In this document: positions 42,489 to 51,705 of the stretch, in pieces
Layout of the letters: every line of letters begins with the position of its first letter
How positions within the stretch are numbered: the first letter of the stretch is position 1
Assembly (NCBI GenBank): GCA_965116465.1
Contig: OZ220687.1
Span: 2,418,001-2,482,000 of the forward strand
Reading direction: 5' to 3'
Source: VXNF01 sp965116465
GTDB lineage: Bacteria; Actinomycetota; Acidimicrobiia; Acidimicrobiales; CATQHL01
DNA: 64,000 nucleotides
Translations under genes and position numbers: made by a program
Notes under the pieces: generated by a model
The model's database searches: none
What the model was told of the DNA's origin: nothing
Seen by the model: only the letters and a program-made list of their open reading frames with translations

Positions 42489-43766
42489 TCAGCAATCTGA
42501 GGGCTGCCCGGGTTCCGGATCCTGGTACACCTCGACGGCGTCGGGGTGGAGGTTGGCGGTGACAGCGGTGCCGCGGGCGGGGAGGGCGACGTAGTCGGTC
42601 TGCTCGTCGACCGGGATGGTGGGGTGGGCGATGATCCGGTAGAGCACGTACACGGCGATGGTGGCGTGGACGGCGGCCAGCACGACGAAGAAGGTGCTGG
42701 GTCCGGTGGCGCTCATGATCGCGCCGGCAACGGCTGGGAAGATCGCCGCGCCCACGCCGGTCAGGCGGACGAGGGTCGCGGTGGCAGAGGTGATCTGCCC
42801 CGGGGAAACCCGGTCGACAGTGATGGCCACGGCCAGGGAGTGCAGCGGGAAGGTGAAGCCGCCGAACAGGAACATGAGCAGCAGCGAGGGAGCCGAGCCG
42901 GGCTCGGTCAGCAACGAACCTGCCGCGGCCAGTGCCGCCGCCACGGCGGTCACACCGATGACGCCGCGCCTGGAGACGCGGTCGGAGATCCAACCGATGG
43001 GCCACTGGAACAGCACGCATCCCAGGGGTGCTGCGGCGGTGAACACTGCGATCCGGCTGTCGGAGAGTCCCTCGGACTTGGCGTAGATGGCGGCGAGGCC
43101 CAGCAGGGTGCCGTGCCCCGCGCCGGTCCAGAAGGCGGTGACCGCGCCGGTCGGGATCACCGACACCAGCCGGCGCAACGACAGGGGCTCGGGCACCGAG
43201 ACCGGGGGAGCGGTGGTGGCTGAGAGGGTGATCGGCACGAGGGCGAGGGAAACCAGCACCGATACCAGCACGAACAATTCGAACCCAGCCGGGTCGCCGC
43301 CGGCCAGGAGGAGTTGCCCTCCCGCCAGGCCACCCATCATGACCACCATGTAGCCGGCCAGGATCCGTCCCCGGTTGGCGTTGGTGGCCATGTCGTTGAG
43401 CCAGGACTCCACCACCACGTAGAGGCCGGCGACGCACAGCCCGAACACCAGGCGCAACAGCGCCCACGTGACGGGGTTGACCCACACGGCGTGCAGGATT
43501 GCGGCGCTTGAGGCTGTCGAGGCCAGCGCCGCGAACACCCTGATGTGACCGACTGCCGCCAGGAAGCGTTCGGCGACCGCGGTGCCGAAGAGGAAGCCCA
43601 CGAAATAGCCGGCCATGACGGCGCCGGCGACTGCGAAACCGAACCCCTCGATCTCGGCCCGGACTCCCAGAACTGAGGCCTGCAAGCCGTTCCCGACCAT
43701 GAGGAACGCCATGCCGACCAGCAGGGTCCGGACGGCCTTGCCGCTGCGAACCGTTGGACCGTTCAC
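42489..43766 (-). CDS. MFS transporter (YcaD-like)
   Basis: A 425-residue membrane protein with about twelve hydrophobic segments. The stretch VVVESWLNDMATNANRGRIL between helices 4 and 5 is typical of the YcaD-like branch of the major facilitator superfamily. Substrate unknown. The frame is open far upstream, but the GTG at 43766, just before the first hydrophobic region, is the reasonable start. Copy B of the 33-bp dyad operator lies 86 bases upstream, in the divergent region shared with the GFA gene, so this transporter is probably controlled with the one-carbon genes and may import or export a methylated amine. Confidence 0.82.
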   Translation of the reverse strand: MNGPTVRSGKAVRTLLVGMAFLMVGNGLQASVLGVRAEIEGFGFAVAGAVMAGYFVGFLFGTAVAERFLAAVGHIRVFAALASTASSAAILHAVWVNPVTWALLRLVFGLCVAGLYVVVESWLNDMATNANRGRILAGYMVVMMGGLAGGQLLLAGGDPAGFELFVLVSVLVSLALVPITLSATTAPPVSVPEPLSLRRLVSVIPTGAVTAFWTGAGHGTLLGLAAIYAKSEGLSDSRIAVFTAAAPLGCVLFQWPIGWISDRVSRRGVIGVTAVAAALAAAGSLLTEPGSAPSLLLMFLFGGFTFPLHSLAVAITVDRVSPGQITSATATLVRLTGVGAAIFPAVAGAIMSATGPSTFFVVLAAVHATIAVYVLYRIIAHPTIPVDEQTDYVALPARGTAVTANLHPDAVEVYQDPEPGQPSDC

Positions 43767-43851
43767 GTCTGTCCGTCCCGACTCTCCGGCCGGAGCGATT
43801 GCCTCGACCCCGGCTACAACGCTCGAATCAGAACAAACTACCGGCCCGCGA

Positions 43852-43884
43852 TTCCGGATCGTGGTACCGTTCCACGATGCGGGC
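43852..43884. promoter_or_regulatory. Copy B of the 33-bp dyad operator
   Basis: Half-elements TTCCGGATCGTGG and TTCCACGATGCGG separated by TACCG; 12 of 16 arm positions are complementary. It lies between the divergent MFS (43766) and GFA (44011) genes, and the IclR gene follows GFA, so it may also be the autoregulatory site. Confidence 0.7.
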
Positions 43885-44010
43885 CAAGAGTCACACCGGT
43901 CATCGGTCACAGGCGTCCGAGACCCGGCACCTCGTGCCGCTGCCGGGCGTTGATCGGGTCGGTGCCGTGGCCACCGCAGCGACGTGCGCGTGCGGTCGAA
44001 GGAGGCGAAC

Positions 44011-44436
44011 GTGAGCAAATCTCTGACCGGCCGTTGCGTCTGCGGGGGTGTGCGCTACGAGATCGCCGGACCGCTGCGGCCGGTCTGGAACTGCCACTGC
44101 CACCGGTGCCGGCGCTGGACCGGCCACTTCATGGCCGCCACCAACTGCGAGTACGACGACTTCACGTTGATCGAGGACGGAACGCTCCACTGGCACTATC
44201 CCGCCGACGACGCGAACGTGGCCTACGGGTCCTGCCGGGAGTGCGGCAGTTCGCTGTTCTGGCGCGTGGTGGAGCCGCCCCCGGACGGCCTGTACGCCCA
44301 GACCCGCTGCATGTGGATCTGCGCCGGCACCCTGGACCCCCCGACCGGGTTGCGGACCGAGCGGGCCATCTTCTGCGGCGACGCCAGCGACTACCACACC
44401 CTGGACCCGAACATCGAGAACCGGGAATGGGAGTAG
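44011..44436 (+). CDS. GFA/CENP-V family zinc protein
   Basis: A 141-residue protein of the glutathione-dependent formaldehyde-activating enzyme-like fold. The zinc ligands are clear: GRCVCGGV, then NCHCHRCRRWTG, and SCRECGSS. The family name comes from one proposed member; most relatives have no proven activity, and actinobacteria use mycothiol instead of glutathione. GGAGG precedes the GTG by five bases. Placement under the dyad operator with one-carbon genes makes a formaldehyde- or C1-related role plausible but unproven. The IclR gene follows after 65 bases. Confidence 0.85.
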   Translation: MSKSLTGRCVCGGVRYEIAGPLRPVWNCHCHRCRRWTGHFMAATNCEYDDFTLIEDGTLHWHYPADDANVAYGSCRECGSSLFWRVVEPPPDGLYAQTRCMWICAGTLDPPTGLRTERAIFCGDASDYHTLDPNIENREWE

Positions 44437-44501
44437 CCGGCCTGCCGGCGCGACCGCCGGGGCGCGACGGACCGCGCGGCGCGCTGCCGTAGCCTGCAGC
44501 G

Positions 44502-45245
44502 ATGGTGGTCCAGTCGATAGAACGTGCCTTTGTGCTGCTGCGCTTCCTGGCCCTCGGGCCTCTGGGAGTGACCGATCTGGCGGACCGGGCCCAGTTGCCC
44601 AAGAGCACCGTCGCCCGCCTGCTCTCGGCTCTGGAGACCGAGCGCGCCGTGGAGCAGGAGGCCGCGAGCGGTCTGTACCGGCTCGGTCCGGGGCTGATCG
44701 ACATCGCGGGGACCGTCGCTCCGGGCCGCAACCTCATCTCGACAGCACGGCCCTATCTCCTGGAGCTTTGCGATGCACTCGACGAGATCGCCGGGCTGTC
44801 GATCCCCGACCGGGGCGAGGTGTTCTACCTCGACCAGACCGAGTCGCAGTCGGAGGTGCAGGTCCGGGACTGGACAGGCGAGCGGATCCCGCTGCACGTG
44901 GTGTCGTCGGGGCTGGCGATCCTGGCCCACATGCCGTCGGCGGAGCGCGAGGAGTACCTGGCGGGTCCGCTGGAGCCCTACACCAACCGCACGATGGTCG
45001 ACCCCGATGCCCTCAGGACCCGGCTCGAGCAGATCCGCAGTATCGGCTACGTCTGGGTCTACGGGGAGTTCGTGGAGGACCTCCACTCGGTCGCCGCCGC
45101 GGTCCCGGCGTCCGACGGGCAGCCGCTGGCGGCGCTGCACGTCCACGGGCCCGCGTACCGCTTCCCCGACCCCGACCGGGCACACGACTTCGGCATGGCC
45201 GTGGCGCGCGCCGCGGAGGGCCTCGCGGAGCAGTTGAACGCCTGA
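44502..45245 (+). CDS. IclR-family transcriptional regulator
   Basis: A 247-residue regulator. The N-terminal winged helix-turn-helix (about 1-65: SIERAFVLLRFLA, LGVTDLADRAQLPKSTVARLL) binds DNA; the C-terminal domain (about 75-245) is the IclR effector domain that senses a small molecule. It is encoded beside copy B of a 33-bp dyad present three times in the window, and IclR proteins bind extended palindromes as dimers or tetramers, so it is the prime candidate regulator of the one-carbon genes. The ATG has no ribosome binding site; TAGCCT ends six bases before it, indicating a leaderless transcript and possibly a separate promoter. Confidence 0.88.
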   Translation: MVVQSIERAFVLLRFLALGPLGVTDLADRAQLPKSTVARLLSALETERAVEQEAASGLYRLGPGLIDIAGTVAPGRNLISTARPYLLELCDALDEIAGLSIPDRGEVFYLDQTESQSEVQVRDWTGERIPLHVVSSGLAILAHMPSAEREEYLAGPLEPYTNRTMVDPDALRTRLEQIRSIGYVWVYGEFVEDLHSVAAAVPASDGQPLAALHVHGPAYRFPDPDRAHDFGMAVARAAEGLAEQLNA

Positions 45246-45270
45246 CCGGCCGCCCGATCCTGGAGAGCGG

Positions 45271-46233
45271 CTAGCGGCGGGAGCGAATCTCCTCGCTGAT
45301 TGCGGGAATGACCTCGTGCAGGTCGCCGATCACGGCCCAGTCGGCCTTCTGCACGATGTTGGCCTCGGCGTCGAGGTTGATGGCCAGGATGTGCTTGGAG
45401 CCCATGGCGCCCACCCAGTGCTGGATGGCGCCGGAGATGCCCGAGGCGATGTAGACCTCCGGGGCGATGCGCGTGCCGGTCTGGCCAACCTGGTCGGCGT
45501 GGGGCCGCCAGCCGTTGTTGGTGACCGCACGACTGCAGCCCACCTTGCCGCCGAGCAGATCGGCGAGTTCCTCCAGCGGCGCGAACGCCTCCGCCGAACC
45601 CACGCCGCGGCCTCCGCCCACCACCACCGGGGCGGTCGAGAGGGTCACCCCGGCGCTGAGCACCACCCGGTCGCGCACCACCGTGCGCGACAGCGCCGCG
45701 TCCAGCTCCACCTCGAAGGACTCGACGGTCGGCTCGGTCGGCGTCGCCGCAGGCTCGGCCGCAACGGCGTGCAGTCCGCAGCTCAGCAGCGGCACCTCGG
45801 CTGACAGGGCGACGTCCTCCAGCAGCGATCCACCCCACTGGATGCGGGTGATCGACCAGTCGGCGGGATCGACGTCCAGGCAGTTGGCGACGAACGGAGC
45901 GTCGAGCCGGGCCGCGGCCTGCGCCATCACCTCGTTGCCGCGGTCGCTGCCGCCGGCCAGTACCGCGGCGGGCCCCAGCCGGCGGACCATGGCGGCGATC
46001 ACCTCGCCCCAGGCCTCGGGCCCGAAGTCCGACAGCACCGGATGGACCACCGTGTGGACCACGCCGGCGCCGTGGGCGCCGGCCTCGGCGGAGAGCGCGG
46101 CCTCGTCGCTGCCGATGAGGGCGGCATGCAGCGGGACGTCCATCCGTGACGCCAGCGTGCGCCCGAAGGTGAGCGCCTCGCGGGCGGCCTCGGCCATGGC
46201 GCCCTGATCGTGCTCCAGAATGACCAGCAGCAT
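45271..46233 (-). CDS. etfA: Electron transfer flavoprotein alpha subunit
   Basis: A 320-residue FAD-binding subunit. The C-terminal signature is complete: GGGRGVGS, QVGQTGTRIAPEVY, ASGISGAIQHWVGAM and LAINLDAEANI, which bind FAD. The ATG shares one base with the etfB stop (TGATG), a coupled arrangement. ETF accepts electrons from flavin dehydrogenases such as the FAD/GcvT enzymes of this window and passes them to ETF:quinone oxidoreductase, which is not in the window. The operon order is FAD/GcvT dehydrogenase, etfB, etfA, so this ETF probably serves N-methyl amine oxidation rather than fatty-acid oxidation. Confidence 0.94.
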   Translation of the reverse strand: MLLVILEHDQGAMAEAAREALTFGRTLASRMDVPLHAALIGSDEAALSAEAGAHGAGVVHTVVHPVLSDFGPEAWGEVIAAMVRRLGPAAVLAGGSDRGNEVMAQAAARLDAPFVANCLDVDPADWSITRIQWGGSLLEDVALSAEVPLLSCGLHAVAAEPAATPTEPTVESFEVELDAALSRTVVRDRVVLSAGVTLSTAPVVVGGGRGVGSAEAFAPLEELADLLGGKVGCSRAVTNNGWRPHADQVGQTGTRIAPEVYIASGISGAIQHWVGAMGSKHILAINLDAEANIVQKADWAVIGDLHEVIPAISEEIRSRR

Positions 46234-46997
46234 CAGAGCACCCCCAGGCCCGCGAGCACGTCGACGACGGCAGGTGCGGCCTCCGGGCCCTCGCCGAGGA
46301 TTGCGGTCTCGGAGACCACGTCGGCGGGACGGTGCAACCGGCGCATGCTCTGCCCCCCTTGCGGAGCCTCGATGGGCAGCTCGGCGACCTCCAGCCGCTT
46401 CGATGCCAGGCGCCCGCGCATCGTGGGGTAGCGGGGCAGGTTGATGCCTTCCTTCACGCCCACGGCGGCGGGCATGGACATCTCGTACACCTCGAAGCCG
46501 GCGTCGGTCTGTCGCCGGGCCCGGACCGTCGTGCCGTCGATCTCGATGCCCTTGATGCCGCCCACGATGGGCCGCCCCAACGCAAAGGCCACCCGGACGC
46601 CCACCTGGAAGCCCCCGGAGTCGGCCGACTCGTTGCCGAAGATCAGCAGATCGAAGGGCCCTCCCGCCTCTTCGAGGGTCCGGATCGCCGCCGTGAGCGC
46701 CAGCGCGGTTCGCTGAGGATCCCACGAGGAGTCGTCGGTGGGCACCAGCACCCCGTGGTGGGCGCCCACCGAGGCGGCGTAGCGCAACTGCTCGGCAGCC
46801 TCGGGGGGTCCCAGGGTCAGAACCGTCACCTCGCCGCCGTGGGCCTCGCTGAGTTGCACCGCCTCCTCCACGCCGCACTCCTCGTGCGGGCTGGTGGTGA
46901 AGCCCAGGTGGGCGGTGTCCACCGCCTGGCCGTCGGGGGTCACGTTGATCCGGGCACCTGGGGCCGGTACCCGCTTCACGCAGCAACAGATGCGCAT
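46233..46997 (-). CDS. etfB: Electron transfer flavoprotein beta subunit
   Basis: A 254-residue partner of EtfA that holds AMP (and a second flavin in some types). Characteristic sequence includes CCVKRVPAPGARI at the start, a SPHEECGVEEAVQL segment and the middle portion GNESADSGGFQVGVRVA. The gene begins 43 bases after the FAD/GcvT stop and is translationally coupled to etfA. Variants in the AMP/FAD loop that separate ordinary from bifurcating ETF cannot be judged safely by eye; the setting with demethylating dehydrogenases argues for the ordinary type. Confidence 0.93.
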   Translation of the reverse strand: MRICCCVKRVPAPGARINVTPDGQAVDTAHLGFTTSPHEECGVEEAVQLSEAHGGEVTVLTLGPPEAAEQLRYAASVGAHHGVLVPTDDSSWDPQRTALALTAAIRTLEEAGGPFDLLIFGNESADSGGFQVGVRVAFALGRPIVGGIKGIEIDGTTVRARRQTDAGFEVYEMSMPAAVGVKEGINLPRYPTMRGRLASKRLEVAELPIEAPQGGQSMRRLHRPADVVSETAILGEGPEAAPAVVDVLAGLGVL

Positions 46998-47040
46998 CGC
47001 AGCTCCCTCGTCGTCCCGATCTGCCGGAGCTCCCGGTGAC

Positions 47041-49566
47041 TCAGCCCCGCAACCGGGTGTCGTCGGGATCGAAGACCGGCCCGGTGCCGGCCACGCGGAC
47101 CGGGAACAACTCGTTCATGTACATCACCTGCAGTTCGGTGCCCGTCCCGGCGAGCTCGCGCGGCAGGTAGCCCATCAGCAGGTACCTGTCCACCGAGGGT
47201 CCGGGACCGGCGCTGGTGACCCGTGAGACCCGTCCGTGGCTATCGGTGATCCGCTTGCCGTCGGCGGTCAGGATCGGCTCGTTGCCGCCCTGCATGTAGC
47301 GCTTGCGGCCGTGCCTGTCGGTGTGGTCCTCCACGGTCAGCACGCACATCTGCACGTCGGCCGGCCCGGCCTCACGGGCCGCCACGTAGGCCTCCTTGCC
47401 GATGAAGTCGGCGGCCTTCACCCGGGGGCGGGCCAGGCCGGCCTCCAGCGGGTTGTACTCGCTCTCCAACTCGGCGCCCATGAGGCGGTAGCCCTTCTCG
47501 AGGCGGCCCGAGGTGCCGTACACGCCGCCGCCGGTGGCCCGCAGCCCCAGATCGGCGCCGGCGGCCATGAGGGCGTCCCAGAGGTCGGGCCCGTTCTCCC
47601 ACGCCGTGTAGATCTCCCAGCCGGTGTCGCCCACGTAGGAGATGCGGAACAGTTCGGCACCGATCGTGCGGTCGCCGCAGCGCAACTCCACGGGGGTCAC
47701 CGAGCCGTAGGGAGCGTCGCCCCAGCGGTGGTCGCACAGGGCGCTCAGCACCTCCGGGGCATTCGGTCCCCACAGGCCGAGCGTCGTGATGTCATCGGTG
47801 ATGTTTGCGAACGTGACCGAGCCGTCGGTGGGCATGTGCCGGCGCGCCCAGAACTCGTCGCGCCCGCCGTCGAAGACTCCGGTCACGACGCGCACCTTCT
47901 CGGGGCCGGTGCGCATCATCGTGAGGTCGGAGTGGAAGCCGCCGTCGGGGGTCAGCCAGGGGGTGTAGACGGCGCGCCCCTCCGGCACGTCGACGCGGTT
48001 CACGGCCAGCTTGTCGGCGTATTCCACGGCGCCCGGCCCCGAGAGTTCGAAGATCTGGAAGGCGCTGAGGTCCACCAGCCCGCAGTTCTCCCGCAGGTTG
48101 AGGTGCTCGCCCATGGTGATGGGGCTCCACCAGCGGTTGTCCCACTCCACCTGGCGGTCCTCGAGGCCGTAGCGCTCCACCAGGTCGGCGTTGGAGGTGA
48201 ACCATTGCGGGCGTTCCCAGGTGCGGGCCTGGAAGAACTCGGCACCGAGGGCCTGCTGGCGCGAGAAGTAGGGGCTGACGCGCAGGTTGCGGCGGCTCTC
48301 CCACTGCTCGGACGGATGCACGATGCCGTAGGTCTTGTTGAAGTGCTCCGAGGAGCGGGCCCAGATGTGGTCGTCGCTGCGCTCCTCGGGGTAGAAGCGG
48401 GCCACATCCGCGCCGTGGGTGTCGATGACCCGCGGGTAGCCGAAGGTCATCCACTCGGCGACGACTTGGGCCATGCCGGGGCCTTCCTTCACCCAGATGG
48501 CCGCCGCCGACCAGAGGTTGCGCACGTCGGGGATCTCGCCCAGGCAGGGCATGGCGTCGGGCGTGAGCGACAGCAGGCCGTTGATGGCGTAGCGGATCTC
48601 GGCGTCGCCGAGCATGTCCATCAGCTCGATGGCCTCCTCCATCTGCTGGTCGAAGTCGTCGGGCGTGAACGGCATCTCCGTGGGTGACAGGGCCGCCTCG
48701 TCGTTGGAGGGGATGTCGTCGGGATGGTGCAGGATCGGCCGGTGGGCGTAGGAGCCGACCTCCATGGAGCCGGCGGACTGGCGCTCGTAGCAGAACGTGT
48801 CCATGTCGCGCACGATGGGATAGCCGATCTCGTTGTTGGTCTCGGCGAGCACGTCGATCGGGCCCACGTCGGCCATCTGATGCACCGCCGGCACGAGCGG
48901 GATGTAGGCGCCCGCCATGTTGGCGACCCTGTTGGACCACACGCCGCAGGCGATCACCACGTAGTCGGTCTCGATCGTCCCCTTGTCGGTGACCACCGCC
49001 GAGACCGTGCGCATGCCGGGCAGCGGACCGTCGCTGGTGGTGATGTCGAGCACCTCGGTGTTGGCGAAGACCTGGCAGCCGGCGTCGATGGCCATTTGAC
49101 GCATCCGCGTGCCGGTCTCGAGGGAGTCCACGACCGAGACCGTGGGGCAGTAGAAGCCGCCCAGGATCACGTCGGTGTTGATGAACGGCACCAGTTCACT
49201 CACCTCGGCGGGGGTGAGCAGATGAGCCTCGATACCCCAGGCGGTCGCCGAGGTCATGCGCCGCTGGAACTCGTCCATGCGTTCGGCGGACCGGGCCACC
49301 TCGATGCCCCCGGAGTCCACCGAGAGTCCCAGGTCCCGGTACTGGTTGGCGCTCTGCTCGCCCAGCAGGCACATCTCCTTGTTGTGGTCCACCGGGAAGA
49401 TGAAGTTGGAGGCGTGACCCGTGGAGCCGCCGGGGTTCGGCAGGGGACCCTTGTCCAGGAGCACGAGATCGGTCCAGCCGAGCTTCGCCAGGTGCCCCAC
49501 CAGGCAGTTGCCGACAATCCCTGCCCCGATGACCACGCAGCGGGCCTTGGTGGGTATTTCGCTCAC
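47041..49566 (-). CDS. FAD-dependent demethylating dehydrogenase with GcvT domain (third, divergent)
   Basis: An 841-residue enzyme with the same two-part build as those at 16739 and 19182: dinucleotide loop CVVIGAGIVGNCL, then an FAD oxidoreductase domain to about 420, and a THF-binding GcvT domain (LGLWGPNAPEVLSAL, RISYVGDTGWEIY). It differs at the flavin-linking site: STGHASN replaces STWHAAG, keeping the His but losing the Trp, so its substrate pocket is probably different. It heads an operon with etfB and etfA and starts 133 bases from copy C of the dyad operator, divergent from fhs. A dimethylglycine-, sarcosine- or other N-methyl-amine role is inferred. Confidence 0.88.
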   Translation of the reverse strand: MSEIPTKARCVVIGAGIVGNCLVGHLAKLGWTDLVLLDKGPLPNPGGSTGHASNFIFPVDHNKEMCLLGEQSANQYRDLGLSVDSGGIEVARSAERMDEFQRRMTSATAWGIEAHLLTPAEVSELVPFINTDVILGGFYCPTVSVVDSLETGTRMRQMAIDAGCQVFANTEVLDITTSDGPLPGMRTVSAVVTDKGTIETDYVVIACGVWSNRVANMAGAYIPLVPAVHQMADVGPIDVLAETNNEIGYPIVRDMDTFCYERQSAGSMEVGSYAHRPILHHPDDIPSNDEAALSPTEMPFTPDDFDQQMEEAIELMDMLGDAEIRYAINGLLSLTPDAMPCLGEIPDVRNLWSAAAIWVKEGPGMAQVVAEWMTFGYPRVIDTHGADVARFYPEERSDDHIWARSSEHFNKTYGIVHPSEQWESRRNLRVSPYFSRQQALGAEFFQARTWERPQWFTSNADLVERYGLEDRQVEWDNRWWSPITMGEHLNLRENCGLVDLSAFQIFELSGPGAVEYADKLAVNRVDVPEGRAVYTPWLTPDGGFHSDLTMMRTGPEKVRVVTGVFDGGRDEFWARRHMPTDGSVTFANITDDITTLGLWGPNAPEVLSALCDHRWGDAPYGSVTPVELRCGDRTIGAELFRISYVGDTGWEIYTAWENGPDLWDALMAAGADLGLRATGGGVYGTSGRLEKGYRLMGAELESEYNPLEAGLARPRVKAADFIGKEAYVAAREAGPADVQMCVLTVEDHTDRHGRKRYMQGGNEPILTADGKRITDSHGRVSRVTSAGPGPSVDRYLLMGYLPRELAGTGTELQVMYMNELFPVRVAGTGPVFDPDDTRLRG

Positions 49567-49698
49567 GTCATGCCTCCGCGATCGGTGGGCACCGAAGCGA
49601 GTGCCCCTTTCGTGTGCCTTCGGTGCGGCCGCCGCTCCGATCCACCCGTGGGTCGCAGGGCCAAAATCCCTGCTGCCGCGACCAGCGGCGCCGCTGCG

Positions 49699-49731
49699 TT
49701 CTGTAATATGGAATCGTTCCAGAATACGGAA
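49699..49731. promoter_or_regulatory. Copy C of the 33-bp dyad operator
   Basis: Half-elements TTCTGTAATATGG and TTCCAGAATACGG separated by AATCG; 12 of 16 arm positions complementary. It sits between two divergent one-carbon operons: FAD/GcvT-etfBA to the left and fhs-methylene-THF reductase to the right. One bound regulator could control both. Confidence 0.72.
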
Positions 49732-49825
49732 CGCCGGTCAAGACACCCTAGCGTGCCGACGCCCTGACCGGCGGTCGGGGGACATACGATCCAACCAACG
49801 ACAGCCGGTTACCGGAGGGGCAGCC

Positions 49826-51523
49826 ATGGCATTTCCGTCAGATCTTGAGATCGCGTCGCAGGCCCGGTTGCGGCCCCTGGAGGAGATCGCGGCCGGGTCG
49901 GGGATCCCACAGGAGTGCCTGGAGTTCTACGGGAAGGGTGCCGCCAAGGTGGATCTGGCAGCGGTCGAGGCCATGGCGGACCGGCCTCGAGCCCGCTACG
50001 TGGTGGTCTCGGCGATCACGCCCACGCCGCTCGGGGAGGGCAAGACCACCACCACCGTGGGCCTCGGCCAGGCCTTCCAGCACATCGGCCGCACCGCCAC
50101 GATCGCCATCCGCCAGCCTTCGATGGGGCCCACCTTCGGCATCAAGGGGGGCGCCGCGGGCGGCGGCTACAGCCAGGTGGTGCCGATGGAGTTGTTCAAC
50201 CTCCACCTCACCGGCGACATGCACGCCGTGACGGCAGCCCACAACCTGTGCTCGGCCATGGTGGACGCGCACCTCTACCACGGCAACGAATCGGGCCTGG
50301 ACATCCACAACATCACCTGGCGCCGGGTGCTGGACGTCAACGACCGGGCGCTGCGCAACGTCACCATCGGCCTCGGCGGGCGGCTCGACGGCGTCCCCCG
50401 CGAGAGCGGTTTCGACATCACCGCCGCCTCGGAGGTCATGGCCACCCTGGCGCTGTGCAGCGGGCTGGCGGACCTGCGGGCAAGGCTCGGGCGGATCGTC
50501 GTGGGCTATACGCGCGGCGGCACCCCGGTCACCGCCGAGGAGATCGGCGTGGCCGGGTCCATGGCGGTCATCCTGCGCGAGGCCATCAAGCCCAACCTGA
50601 TGCAGACCCTGGAGAACACCCCCGCCCTGGTGCACACCGGACCCTTCGGCAACATCGCCACCGGCAACTCCTCGATCGTGGCCGACCAGGTGGGCATCCA
50701 CATGAGCGATTTCCTGCTGACCGAGGCCGGGTTCGGCGCCGACATGGGCGCCGAGCGGTTCTTCAACATCAAGTGCCGCTACTCGGGGCTGGCGCCCGAC
50801 GCGGCCGTGCTGGTGGCCACCGTGCGCGGGTTGAAGGCGCACTCGGGCCGCCATCGCATCGTGGCGGGGCGGCCGCTGCCGGAGGCGCTGCTGGCGGAGA
50901 ACCCCGACGAGGTGCATCTCGGCGGTGACAACCTGCGCAAGCAGATCCAGAACATCCAGTTGCACGGCTGTACACCGGTTGTGGCCATAAACGCCTTCCC
51001 CGACGACCACGCCGCCGACCTGGCCGCCATCGCCGAGATCGCCGCGGAGTACGGCGTCCGTGCCACGGTCACCACGCACTTCGCCGACGGGGGCCGCGGG
51101 GCCGCCGAACTGGCCGAAGCCACCGCCGAGGCGGCCGAGGAGGAGAGCCACTTCGCGGTGCTGTACCCCGACGAGGCGTCTCTGACCGACAAGATCCATG
51201 CGGTCGCCACCAAGGTCTACGGGGCGGACGGCGTGGAGTACTCGGCACAGGCCGCCAAGCAACTCGCCACCTACACGGAGGCGGGCTTCGGGCACCTGCC
51301 GGTCTGCATCGCCAAGACCCACCTGTCGATCTCCTCCGACGCCTCCCTGAAGGGGGCGCCGACGGGTTGGACGCTGCCGGTGCGGGAGGCGCGGGCTTCG
51401 GTGGGCGCCGGGTTCGTGTACCCCATCTGCGGTGAGATGCGCACGATGCCGGGCCTGGGACGGGCGCCGGCGGCGATGGGCATCGACATCGACGCCCAGG
51501 GAAACATCGTCGGACTGAGCTGA
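49826..51523 (+). CDS. fhs: Formate-tetrahydrofolate ligase
   Basis: A 565-residue enzyme that interconverts formate, ATP and THF with 10-formyl-THF. The P-loop TPTPLGEGKTTTT (65-77) is diagnostic, with further family sequence QPSMGPTFGIKGGAAGGGYSQ split along the N-terminal part and FGADMGAERFFNIKCR in the middle. GGAGGGG precedes the ATG at 49826. In a demethylating pathway it can run towards formate and make ATP. The gene is preceded by copy C of the dyad operator, and its 3' end has been copied three times in a 61-bp tandem array that separates it from the methylene-THF reductase gene. Confidence 0.95.
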   Translation: MAFPSDLEIASQARLRPLEEIAAGSGIPQECLEFYGKGAAKVDLAAVEAMADRPRARYVVVSAITPTPLGEGKTTTTVGLGQAFQHIGRTATIAIRQPSMGPTFGIKGGAAGGGYSQVVPMELFNLHLTGDMHAVTAAHNLCSAMVDAHLYHGNESGLDIHNITWRRVLDVNDRALRNVTIGLGGRLDGVPRESGFDITAASEVMATLALCSGLADLRARLGRIVVGYTRGGTPVTAEEIGVAGSMAVILREAIKPNLMQTLENTPALVHTGPFGNIATGNSSIVADQVGIHMSDFLLTEAGFGADMGAERFFNIKCRYSGLAPDAAVLVATVRGLKAHSGRHRIVAGRPLPEALLAENPDEVHLGGDNLRKQIQNIQLHGCTPVVAINAFPDDHAADLAAIAEIAAEYGVRATVTTHFADGGRGAAELAEATAEAAEEESHFAVLYPDEASLTDKIHAVATKVYGADGVEYSAQAAKQLATYTEAGFGHLPVCIAKTHLSISSDASLKGAPTGWTLPVREARASVGAGFVYPICGEMRTMPGLGRAPAAMGIDIDAQGNIVGLS

Positions 51524-51703
51524 TGGTTGTGCGCTTGGTCTCGAAATCGACGCCCAGGGTCCGAACCCCGTGGGACTGAGCTGATGGTTATGCGCTTGGT
51601 CTCGAAATCGACGCCCAGGGTCCGAACCCCGTGGGACTGAGCTGATGGTTATGCGCTTGGTCTTGAAATCGACGCCCAAGGTCCGAACCCCGTGGGCTTG
51701 AGT
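51521..51703 (+). repeat. Three 61-bp tandem repeats derived from the fhs 3' end
   Basis: Units at 51521-51581, 51582-51642 and 51643-51703. Each begins with a TGATGG junction and ends with codons reading EIDAQGPNPVGLS, an imitation of the fhs C-terminus IDIDAQGNIVGLS. The third unit differs from the second at five positions in these codons, and all five changes are silent in the fhs frame. Each unit also offers a short frame starting in TGATG. Confidence 0.9.
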
Positions 51704-51705
51704 TG

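Noticed and set aside
45271..46986. A 571-codon frame suggesting an EtfB-EtfA fusion
   Set aside because: The N-terminal part is an out-of-frame reading of etfB; EtfA begins at the TGATG junction at 46233.
51521..51703. CRISPR-like array
   Set aside because: The 61-bp units are contiguous without spacers and derive from the end of fhs; no cas genes are present.
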